Shown: positions 8,805 through 14,388 of the stretch, piece by piece | Layout of the letters: each line of letters begins with the position of its first letter | Numbering within the stretch: the stretch's first letter is position 1 | Source: Catalimonadaceae bacterium JC749 | GTDB taxonomy: Bacteria > Bacteroidota > Bacteroidia > Cytophagales > Cyclobacteriaceae | Length of the DNA: 64,000 nucleotides | Reading direction: 5' to 3' | NCBI GenBank assembly: GCA_021730635.1 | Contig: JAJNNC010000003.1 | Span: 186,001 to 250,000, forward strand | Notes under the pieces: generated by a model | The model's database searches: none | What the model was told of the DNA's origin: nothing | What the model saw: the letters and a program-made list of their open reading frames with translations, nothing else | Program-made: the position numbers and the translations under genes

Positions 8805-9770
8805 CTACCCTTTCATGGCTTCAGCCACGGCCTCTTTCATTTTAGCCAGTCCGGTTTTGGCCACCGACAGGGCATCCTGTTGCCAGTAAGATTTGTTGAA
8901 CAACTCCAGGGATAGCACTTTGGGGCCACCGGCCAGGGATAAAGTGCGCAACACCTGCGATACCGGTGCCACACCATCGCCGGGGTAGACACGGTAGCTG
9001 TCGTCAATCTGTGCCCGGCCGGGTTCTGCCGGATAGTCATTGACATGGAAAACTTCTATAGCACTGCCACTCACCATCTGCAAGCCGTTAAAGTCAGAAC
9101 CCCCTTTGTAGAGATGATAAATATCGGGAAGCACCCGGGCTTTGGGGTGGCCGCTGGCGATGGCCACATACATTACCTGGGCCAGCTGGTTGAGATTTTT
9201 GGAGAAACCCCACACTTCTAACTGGGGAATCACGCCCATCTGATCGCCCAGCTCCAACAAAGCATGATATCTTTCCGCCGCCTTCATCAGGTCCAGTCCT
9301 GCCTTGTCCGTGGCCCCTGCCGGAGGCGCTGCAATCCGGGTGCATCCGATCTGGGCCAGCATATCCATTTCCTGCCTGGCCTGCTCCATCGCCTGGTTTC
9401 TTACCGTTTCATCGTCGACGATCCAGGGCGCAAACCCTATGGCATCCTCTACCTTTAACCCCAGGTCATCCAGACGGCTTTTCAATTCTTTGGCGGAGCC
9501 CCCCTGGTCCAGATAGGCTTTCAAAGGATCAATCCAGATTTCAACCCCGTCGAAGCCGGCCTGAGAGGCCACTTCCAGTTCCTTTACAAATCCCAGCTGC
9601 TGCCCTCGAATGGTGCTGGTATTCAGACAATAGGTAAAGGGGTGATCGGCAGGAGGCGTAGTGGGTTTGTCGGCAGAGGCTTTTACATAAGTGGAAGAGA
9701 GCGTGGAAGCGCCTGCAGCCATACCCAAACCCGCCAGCATTTTCCGGCGGGATATTGTAGTCTGACTCAT
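8805..9770 (-). CDS. Tat-exported sugar phosphate isomerase/epimerase-like TIM-barrel protein
   Basis: Xylose-isomerase-like TIM-barrel protein of 321 residues. It begins with a twin-arginine signal, SRRKMLAGLGMAAGAS (8-23), so it is predicted to be folded and then exported. The body carries the AP_endonuc_2/epimerase pattern: GFDGVEIW near 73, a series of acidic and histidine residues at strand ends, LEVWG, VLPDIYHLYKGG and FHVNDYP, which are the likely metal ligands, and VLSLELFN near the end. It is convergent with the amine operon and is followed on the same strand by nothing else; its upstream neighbour on that strand is a DUF1080 lipoprotein 120 bp away. The pairing with DUF1080 suggests a keto-sugar or glycoside pathway; the exact reaction is unknown. 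Confidence 0.82.
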   Translation of the reverse strand: MSQTTISRRKMLAGLGMAAGASTLSSTYVKASADKPTTPPADHPFTYCLNTSTIRGQQLGFVKELEVASQAGFDGVEIWIDPLKAYLDQGGSAKELKSRLDDLGLKVEDAIGFAPWIVDDETVRNQAMEQARQEMDMLAQIGCTRIAAPPAGATDKAGLDLMKAAERYHALLELGDQMGVIPQLEVWGFSKNLNQLAQVMYVAIASGHPKARVLPDIYHLYKGGSDFNGLQMVSGSAIEVFHVNDYPAEPGRAQIDDSYRVYPGDGVAPVSQVLRTLSLAGGPKVLSLELFNKSYWQQDALSVAKTGLAKMKEAVAEAMKG

Positions 9771-9890
9771 AGTTTGTTGCTTTTACTGAAATGCTTTAGG
9801 TTTATTGTATGAATACAGGATCCGTAAGGGCAGCTCACGGCTCTTTCAAGCCCACCGGCTGCGCCGGGATCCATTTTGGTCAGCGGCGGA

Positions 9891-10577
9891 CTATGCCATT
9901 TCTTTTACTTTCAGATTACGCCAGCGTACCTTAATGCCACCACCATCATGTATCTGTAGGGCGATAGCCCCTGTGGCCTGTCCGATTTTTTCATCTTCCA
10001 GTTCTACCATCTTTTCCCCGTTCAGATAGGTCGTCACTTTGTCATCGATCACTTCAATCCGCATCTTGTTCCACTCTCCCATCTTCAGAATATTTTCTTT
10101 CTCTTCCGGAATCTGCACCAGCCAGCCTCTCCCATACGATTCATAGATGGCACCGGTATCATTGCCGGGAGGAGCCACTTCTACCTGCCAGCCAGCAATG
10201 GTAGTACCCTCAATGGAAGACCGGAAAAAAACACCGCTGTTCCCATCCGCTTCCTGCTTGAATTCCAGCTCCAGAATAAAGTTCTTATAGGGTTGGGTGG
10301 TTGCCAGATAGCCATACTGCTTGTCAGGTCCGCTCTCACAGACAATCTGACCCTCTTCTACGTACCATTTCTCTGTTCCGTAGACCTGCCAACCATCCAG
10401 GTTGTCGCCATTAAATAAGGGTTTAAACTCATCTTCCTGTGTGGAAGCGGAAAGTGACTGCGTCGCTGCAGAATCGGTGGCATCAGTTTGTGCCGTCTCC
10501 TGGCTACTGTTAGACTGGCAGGCAGCGAATAGGCTCCCCGCTACTACCCAGGATAATATTCGATGATTTTTAAGCAT
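9891..10577 (-). CDS. DUF1080 (3-keto-disaccharide hydrolase domain) lipoprotein
   Basis: Secreted lipoprotein of 228 residues. The chosen start is the ATG at 10577, giving MLKNHRILSWVVAGSLFAAC with a lipobox cysteine at about residue 20; the frame is open further upstream, but a longer N terminus would bury this signal. After a Ser/Thr/Gln/Ala-rich linker comes a single concanavalin-like DUF1080 domain with the usual opening FKPLFNGDNLDGW and later GNSGVFFRSS, AIYESYGRGW, WNKMRIEVIDD and GGGIKVRWRNLKVKE at the end. This family contains enzymes acting on 3-keto-glycosides. The TIM-barrel neighbour downstream is commonly found with it. The glycan substrate is not visible from sequence. Confidence 0.87.
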   Translation of the reverse strand: MLKNHRILSWVVAGSLFAACQSNSSQETAQTDATDSAATQSLSASTQEDEFKPLFNGDNLDGWQVYGTEKWYVEEGQIVCESGPDKQYGYLATTQPYKNFILELEFKQEADGNSGVFFRSSIEGTTIAGWQVEVAPPGNDTGAIYESYGRGWLVQIPEEKENILKMGEWNKMRIEVIDDKVTTYLNGEKMVELEDEKIGQATGAIALQIHDGGGIKVRWRNLKVKEMA

Positions 10578-10656
10578 AGGAAAGGTTTTGTTTAACAGCA
10601 TGCTGTACGATAAAAACAGTGTGATTGACCTTGAGATACTGAGAACAACGAATGCT

Positions 10657-11286
10657 CTATCGCAATTCTTCGTACTTGTCAGCAATGTAGGCAATAGACT
10701 CTTTGATCTCATCTATTTCCCTTTGGCACAGTTTCTTATAGGTGTCCTCCATATCAGAAACTTCTACCAAACCGGCTATTCTGTTGATACCTCCTAAAAA
10801 ACGCTGATGGTGGATATCATAGACCAGCCCGTCGTGCAACACCTTATAATCGGTAGGTTTGCTGAGATAATGGTTTTTAATGTAGTTGATGGCAATATAG
10901 ATGAAAGTAAAGATGACCAGGGAAGCTACCAGGTCTAGCCAGAGCGGTGTTTTGCCAATGAAAGGTAAGGTCTCAAAAGTCAAAAACACACCAAAGGCAA
11001 CCGCGGATAAGGTAATAAACTGCAGCGCATGATCTTTCTTGGGAACCGACAAATACCAGGCAATCGCCAGGACTAAAAACATGAAGTAGGTAGAAAAAGT
11101 CCAGATGAATACATAGAGAGAGTTATAGTGCGGAAAAGGGATGTCTTCGGGAATAATACGCCATACGTTCCCAATTACTGGCAGGACAACCACCGTCAGA
11201 GCACTCACCACTTTCCGTTTGTCTTTGAAGAAAAATTGCAGACTTTTCCTGGTGTAGTATATTTTTGGTTTGTTGATAACTTCCAT
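10657..11286 (-). CDS. Conserved hypothetical membrane protein
   Basis: Protein of 209 residues when started at the ATG at 11286 (MEVINKPKIYY); a TTG 15 bp upstream is in frame and could add five residues. I do not recognise a named family. It has a basic N terminus, then about four hydrophobic segments (VVSALTVVVLPVIG, LYVFIWTFSTYFMFLVLAI, FITLSAVAFGVFLTFE, LVASLVIFTFIYIAI), and a soluble charged C-terminal third of about 70 residues ending in a predicted helix rich in Glu and Lys. It is divergent from the small-lipoprotein array, with 180 bp between the two starts, so they may share a control region. A role with the lipoprotein array is only a guess from position. Confidence 0.65.
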   Translation of the reverse strand: MEVINKPKIYYTRKSLQFFFKDKRKVVSALTVVVLPVIGNVWRIIPEDIPFPHYNSLYVFIWTFSTYFMFLVLAIAWYLSVPKKDHALQFITLSAVAFGVFLTFETLPFIGKTPLWLDLVASLVIFTFIYIAINYIKNHYLSKPTDYKVLHDGLVYDIHHQRFLGGINRIAGLVEVSDMEDTYKKLCQREIDEIKESIAYIADKYEELR

Positions 11287-11465
11287 GCTTTGTGCAATCA
11301 AGTTCCTTCGAAAAATTAAGATTTAACTTCTAAAAATTAACAATCTCACGAATATAATCCAAAACTTTGATTTTTGTTAAAGTTTTTAAGGAATTCAATC
11401 TTATCCTTTCAACCTCAGTTATTTCTTTATTACATTAACGGTTCTTTCACCTTAAAAATGACCCT

Positions 11466-11615
11466 ATGAAAAGTCCAATGAGAAAGCCAAATTCTTTTAT
11501 TCTGGCCTTGTTGATTCCCGTTTCCGTCCTAATGGGATGCCAGGATGATTTGCCCAAAATTATGCGTGGTGCCACACCCCATCCAGGTGAAATTATGACA
11601 CCTCCCAGGAAGTAG
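11466..11615 (+). CDS. Small lipoprotein, array member 1 (divergent founder copy)
   Basis: 49-residue lipoprotein and the first of seven tandem paralogues. The signal peptide MKSPMRKPNSFILALLIPVS leads to the lipobox VLMGC with Cys at 25, so the mature lipopeptide would be about 25 residues. It is the most divergent copy: it has CQDD where the others have CQED, and the conserved tail PEPGKIVPPPKK is reduced to HPGEIMTPPRK. An ATG 8 bp upstream opens only a four-codon frame. It shares with the other members the size, the ALLIP-type hydrophobic core, the lipobox and the position of Pro-Gly in the tail. Function unknown; too short for most automatic gene callers. Confidence 0.75.
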   Translation: MKSPMRKPNSFILALLIPVSVLMGCQDDLPKIMRGATPHPGEIMTPPRK

Positions 11616-11663
11616 TATTATGCCTTATTAATCTTTTTTTTAAACCATAAACATAACAGAACG

Positions 11664-11816
11664 ATGAAAACAATCATTAAAAAATCTATACACCTGCTTT
11701 TCGCGGTGTTGATCCCTGCCTCTGTCCTTTTCAGCTGCCAGGAAGACCTTCATGAACCGGTGAAAGCAGGTGTACCAGAGCCCGGCAAAATTGTGCCGCC
11801 TATCAAAAAGCAGTAG
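11664..11816 (+). CDS. Small lipoprotein, array member 2
   Basis: 50-residue lipoprotein beginning MKTIIKKSIHLLFAVLIP with the lipobox SVLFSC and Cys at 25. The mature part is CQEDLHEPVKAG then VPEPGKIVPP and a basic end IKKQ. It is 48 bp after member 1. Its DLHEPV(K) core pairs it with member 5 (DVHEPVR), 599 bp downstream, which supports a block duplication of members 2-4. No known domain; likely anchored to a membrane by its lipid group. Confidence 0.82.
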   Translation: MKTIIKKSIHLLFAVLIPASVLFSCQEDLHEPVKAGVPEPGKIVPPIKKQ

Positions 11817-11860
11817 TTTCTATTCCTTCTTATCATTTATCACCTCAAACTTTAATGACT

Positions 11861-12016
11861 ATGAAAACGATCATTAAAAAATCCAGAATACTGTTCTTCG
11901 CCCTCTGCATTCCGGCTTCTATGCTATTCAGCTGCCAGGAAGATATACAGGAACCCGTACAGGATGGTGTACCCGAACCCGGCAAGATTGTGCCTCCTCC
12001 TAAAAAGAACGGTTAA
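11861..12016 (+). CDS. Small lipoprotein, array member 3
   Basis: 51-residue lipoprotein, MKTIIKKSRILFFALCIP with lipobox SMLFSC (Cys 25) and mature sequence CQEDIQEPVQDG, VPEPGKIVPPPKKNG. An in-frame ATG six bases upstream (11855) could add two residues, but the MKTIIKK start matches the other members. From the lipobox to the proline run its DNA is almost identical to member 6 (73 of 74 bases), while the flanking parts differ, so recent duplication or gene conversion is likely. The spacer before it is 44 bp. Confidence 0.82.
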   Translation: MKTIIKKSRILFFALCIPASMLFSCQEDIQEPVQDGVPEPGKIVPPPKKNG

Positions 12017-12063
12017 TACTGCCTTCCCTATCTCTTTATCTATGACCTAAACTTGATTGAGCT

Positions 12064-12219
12064 ATGAAAACAATGTTTAAAAAATCCATACACCTTTTCT
12101 TCGCTTTACTGATCCCTGCTTCCTTCTTGTTAGGCTGCCAGGAAGACATTCAGAAACCTACTATGGATGGGATACCCGAGCCTGGCAAAATCGTGCCTCC
12201 TCCTAAAAAAGAAGGTTGA
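12064..12219 (+). CDS. Small lipoprotein, array member 4
   Basis: 51-residue lipoprotein, MKTMFKKSIHLFFALLIP with lipobox SFLLGC (Cys 25) and mature sequence CQEDIQKPTMDG, IPEPGKIVPPPKKEG. It shares 62 of 63 bases with member 7 across the signal peptide and lipobox. It differs from the other core members by Lys-Pro-Thr in place of Glu-Pro-Val. The spacer before it (47 bp) resembles the spacer before member 7, both carrying ATCTATGACCT followed by A/T then AAC. Confidence 0.82.
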   Translation: MKTMFKKSIHLFFALLIPASFLLGCQEDIQKPTMDGIPEPGKIVPPPKKEG

Positions 12220-12262
12220 TACCGGCCCTTGTCTAAACTCTTGATCTTTAAATTCTAAACCT

Positions 12263-12418
12263 ATGAAAGCGATTATAAAAAAATCCATTCACATGTTCTT
12301 TGCCCTGTTTATTCCGGTCTCCTTCCTGTTTAGTTGCCAGGAAGATGTACACGAGCCTGTTCGTAATGGTGTGCCGGAGCCCGGTAAAATTGTGCCTCCT
12401 CCTAAAAAAGAAGGTTGA
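12263..12418 (+). CDS. Small lipoprotein, array member 5
   Basis: 51-residue lipoprotein, MKAIIKKSIHMFFALFIP with lipobox SFLFSC (Cys 25) and mature sequence CQEDVHEPVRNG, VPEPGKIVPPPKKEG. The histidine after the acidic pair and the basic residue after EPV are shared only with member 2, making it the second copy of that type in the proposed three-gene block. The spacer from member 4 is 43 bp. Confidence 0.82.
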   Translation: MKAIIKKSIHMFFALFIPVSFLFSCQEDVHEPVRNGVPEPGKIVPPPKKEG

Positions 12419-12462
12419 TCCTTTTGAGCTTACATGATTTATCACCTTAACAATTCATTACT

Positions 12463-12618
12463 ATGAGATCTGTCATCAAAAAATCCATACATCTTTTCAT
12501 TGCCCTGATGATCCCCGCTTCCGTGCTTTTCAGCTGCCAGGAAGATATACAGGAACCCGTACAGGATGGTGTGCCCGAACCCGGCAAGATTGTGCCTCCT
12601 CCCAAGAAAAATGGCTAA
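12463..12618 (+). CDS. Small lipoprotein, array member 6
   Basis: 51-residue lipoprotein, MRSVIKKSIHLFIALMIP with lipobox SVLFSC (Cys 25) and mature sequence CQEDIQEPVQDG, VPEPGKIVPPPKKNG, which is identical in protein to the mature part of member 3 although the last codons differ in third positions. That pattern, identical core DNA with silent changes at the end and a different signal peptide, fits duplication followed by drift or conversion. Confidence 0.82.
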   Translation: MRSVIKKSIHLFIALMIPASVLFSCQEDIQEPVQDGVPEPGKIVPPPKKNG

Positions 12619-12669
12619 TGCTGATTTATCCTTTCTATTATCATCTATGACCTTAACATGTAATAACTT

Positions 12670-12816
12670 ATGAAAACGATCATCAAAAAATCTCTTCACC
12701 TTTTCTTCGCTTTACTGATCCCTGCTTCCTTCTTGTTAGGCTGTCAGGAAGACATTCAGGAACCTGTATTTGACGGGATACCCGAGCCCGGCAAAATTGT
12801 GCCTCCTCCTAAATAG
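12670..12816 (+). CDS. Small lipoprotein, array member 7 (shortened tail)
   Basis: 48-residue lipoprotein, MKTIIKKSLHLFFALLIP with lipobox SFLLGC (Cys 25) and mature sequence CQEDIQEPVFDG, IPEPGKIVPPPK. A TAG replaces the codon that is Lys in members 3-6; the bases after it (GAA GGC TGA) still encode the lost Glu-Gly-stop, so the tail was shortened by three residues by a single change. Close copy of member 4 in its first half. A long imperfect hairpin follows within 25 bp of its stop. Confidence 0.8.
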   Translation: MKTIIKKSLHLFFALLIPASFLLGCQEDIQEPVFDGIPEPGKIVPPPK

Positions 12817-12840
12817 GAAGGCTGATACTGTTTGATGAGA

Positions 12841-12905
12841 AGGTTGCCTGCCTATGCTACCACCAGCACTGTTCTGTACGAAGCGAACTCATAGACAGGC
12901 GACCT
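12841..12905 (+). repeat. Long imperfect inverted repeat after the lipoprotein array
   Basis: The arms at 12841-12856 and 12890-12905 pair over 16 positions with one G-T wobble and one mismatch, around a 33-base loop. It begins 24 bases after the last array gene and has no T-run behind it. It may act as an RNA stability or attenuation element for the array transcript, or be the trace of a small mobile repeat. Confidence 0.55.
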
Positions 12906-12920
12906 GACTTTCAGAAAATG

Positions 12921-12960
12921 AAATAAAAAAACTGGCGGTATATAGGGATACCGTCAGTTT
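12921..12960 (-). terminator. Rho-independent terminator, minus strand (possibly bidirectional)
   Basis: Arms 12930-12941 and 12948-12959 form a 12-bp stem with one G-T pair and a six-base loop. Read on the minus strand it is followed by TTTTTTATTT, a good U-tract for the gene ending at 13156; on the plus strand only a short TTT follows, so it may also help stop the array transcript. Confidence 0.65.
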
Positions 12961-13155
12961 ACGCTGTGGTTTGAACGTTACTGCATTGTTACTACCGGGC
13001 TGGCAGCGCTTCGGTTTCGTGAGGCAACTTCTCTACCCTATTCGCCCTATTTTTTAAGGCACGCTATCGGACACGAATCCTCTCGGACTACATTGGAACC
13101 TGTGGATGGAATCCATAAAATACGCGATCCTTCCCGGCCTCTGTCCGGTAGCTTG
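12961..13155. other. Intergenic region between array terminator and helical-repeat gene
   Basis: Together with 12817-12960 this makes a 339-bp gene-free stretch. Apart from the two hairpins described separately it holds a small CCGG-type inverted repeat near 13134-13147. I see no RNA gene or reading frame that can be supported. Confidence 0.4.
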
Positions 13156-13788
13156 TTAAGCTTTAACCATAATGCCCAAGGTCTGCAGGGCTTCCGGTTC
13201 ATCGTCAAAAGCAATACCGGCCACACGGATAAATTTACTCATCCAGGCATTAAGTTCTTCTAAAGCAGCATCTCGTTTCTGGGTCGCCTGAAGGGCTTCG
13301 CTATATTCTTTTCGCTGGTTTTGATGCGCCGCAAATACGGCTTCTATCATGGCTTTACCCTGCTCCAGCTCTGCTTTGGTCACATTGTACCGGGTCATGA
13401 TGTTGATCACCGAGCCAATATTGGCATAAAAGGTACGGGCCTGCTCCAGCCAGCCGAATAAAGACCGCTGACGTTTTCCTCCCAGCTGCAGGGCTTTCCA
13501 CTGGCTCCGGTCGTTGGTGAGGGCAAAGCGTGCCGTACTCAGATGATGCATATATATTTGTCTGGCTTCTTCCTGCGCCGCATGCAGGGCATCGGTAGCG
13601 CCATAGCTTTCTCCATATTCTTTCTGCTGAGAAGCGTTGAGCAAGATCACCTTTTCATACAAGGCCTTTCCTTCCATGATCTTGGTCTTTTTATAGCCAT
13701 AGGAATCCAGCTTCTTCTGAAGGGTGGGCTGCTCCAACACGGCACTGATGGTGACTTCTGCTCTGCGTATTTGTTCTTTGATGGTCAT
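13156..13788 (-). CDS. Hypothetical helical protein with an internal duplication
   Basis: 210 residues when started at the ATG at 13788 (MTIKEQIRRAE); seven more codons are open upstream. No signal peptide or membrane segment, so probably cytoplasmic. It appears almost entirely alpha-helical and consists of two related halves: the stretch beginning EGKALYEKV in the first half and QGKAMIEAV in the second share the pattern of QxKEY, a conserved ATxxxxAA/QE block and a following long helix ending in FA/GIAF. I do not recognise a named domain; similar two-repeat helical proteins are found as uncharacterised proteins in Bacteroidota. It reads toward the lipoprotein array and has its own terminator. 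Confidence 0.65.
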   Translation of the reverse strand: MTIKEQIRRAEVTISAVLEQPTLQKKLDSYGYKKTKIMEGKALYEKVILLNASQQKEYGESYGATDALHAAQEEARQIYMHHLSTARFALTNDRSQWKALQLGGKRQRSLFGWLEQARTFYANIGSVINIMTRYNVTKAELEQGKAMIEAVFAAHQNQRKEYSEALQATQKRDAALEELNAWMSKFIRVAGIAFDDEPEALQTLGIMVKA

Positions 13789-14388
13789 ATTAAATGGTTT
13801 TTGCCACAAAGATAGTCTCCCTCCTGCCCTTCCCTAACCCAATGCCCCCGCTGTGGTACATATGAAAATAATAAGGGAAATTTTGAGTATTTTGTCCAAA
13901 CAGTGCGTCAATCGCGCTTCATTTTTCCTGCAGCCAGTGGCACCCTCGTGAATTTCCTCACGCTTTCTTCCATTTCATTTTAAAATGAATGGCTTTTTCC
14001 AGGAACCTTACACAAAATGCCAGGCCGGGTCTCCGGTTCCCTGCCCTTCCTGCTATGCTCTAAAGGCTAAGGTTCCGGGGCCCCTGGCTTTCAGAAAATC
14101 TGACAGCCCACAGCGTCCCGGGTCACCGGCCCTTCAAAGGGCTCACGCCAAGAGTCGGGCCAGAGAAACAAGCCACTCCTCCTTCCCAAGGAAGGGCAGG
14201 GAAGCTGGGTATCTTTCAGCAGGCGGGACGGTATCGCACAGCCGGATGCCATGGCCTTTGTCCGCTTTCGGAAAAGGGAAGCATAGCGCCTGTTTCCTTT
14301 GAAAAGTATTATCCTGATTTCTTAACAAAAATTCTTAGATTTAAGAAAATGTGCCTAATTTTACACTCAAAACCTAATAAAACACTTT
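13789..14388. other. 600-bp gene-free region before nagB-like gene
   Basis: An unusually GC-rich intergenic stretch (about 13985-14290) between two AT-rich edges. A plus-strand frame of about 105 codons lies inside it but has a Pro/Ser/Arg/Cys-rich composition unlike a real protein. A near-palindrome around 13970-13992 is followed by CTTTTTCC, and GCCCTTCAAAGGGC near 14130 is a short hairpin. The AT-rich end (14310-14388) presumably holds the promoter of the next gene. It may be a decayed gene or an intergenic repeat. Confidence 0.4.

Larger units (their letters stand above)
11448..12656 (+). promoter_or_regulatory. Recurrent (C/G)ACCTTAA-like motif before each array gene
   Basis: A short element lies 10-13 bases before every start codon of the array: CACCTTAA at 11448-11455, ACCATAAA at 11644-11651, CACCTCAA at 11841-11848, GACCTAAA at 12044-12051, a weaker GATCTTTAA at 12243-12251, CACCTTAA at 12443-12450 and GACCTTAA at 12649-12656. 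The spacers otherwise vary, so the fixed distance suggests a function in translation start or RNA processing rather than shared ancestry alone, though recent duplication explains some of the likeness. No purine-rich Shine-Dalgarno site is present. Role inferred, not known. Confidence 0.45.
11466..12816 (+). repeat. Tandem array of seven small lipoprotein genes
   Basis: Seven paralogous genes in one direction with a unit length of about 200 bp and spacers of 43-51 bp. Consensus protein: basic MKTIIKKS start, hydrophobic core ending LIPAS, lipobox ending in Cys 25, then CQED, I/L/V, Q/H, EPV, two variable residues, G, V/I, PEPGKIVPPPKK. Relationships between copies (2 with 5, 3 with 6, 4 with 7, each about 600 bp apart) indicate that a three-gene block was duplicated after a founder gene. 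Confidence 0.85.

Noticed and set aside
13070-13145. tRNA-like sequence (GGACACGAATCC)
   Set aside because: No acceptor, D or anticodon arm could be matched; the resemblance is to a T-arm only.
8785-14110. Shared GGCTTTCAGA string at about 8788 and 14087 as a dispersed repeat
   Set aside because: Only about 11 bases match, which chance explains; a genome-wide search would be needed to support a repeat family.
13985-14302. Plus-strand frame of about 105 codons in the spacer before nagB
   Set aside because: Composition is dominated by Pro, Ser, Arg and Cys, there is no signal or domain pattern, and the opposite strand is also open; read as a chance frame in GC-rich spacer.
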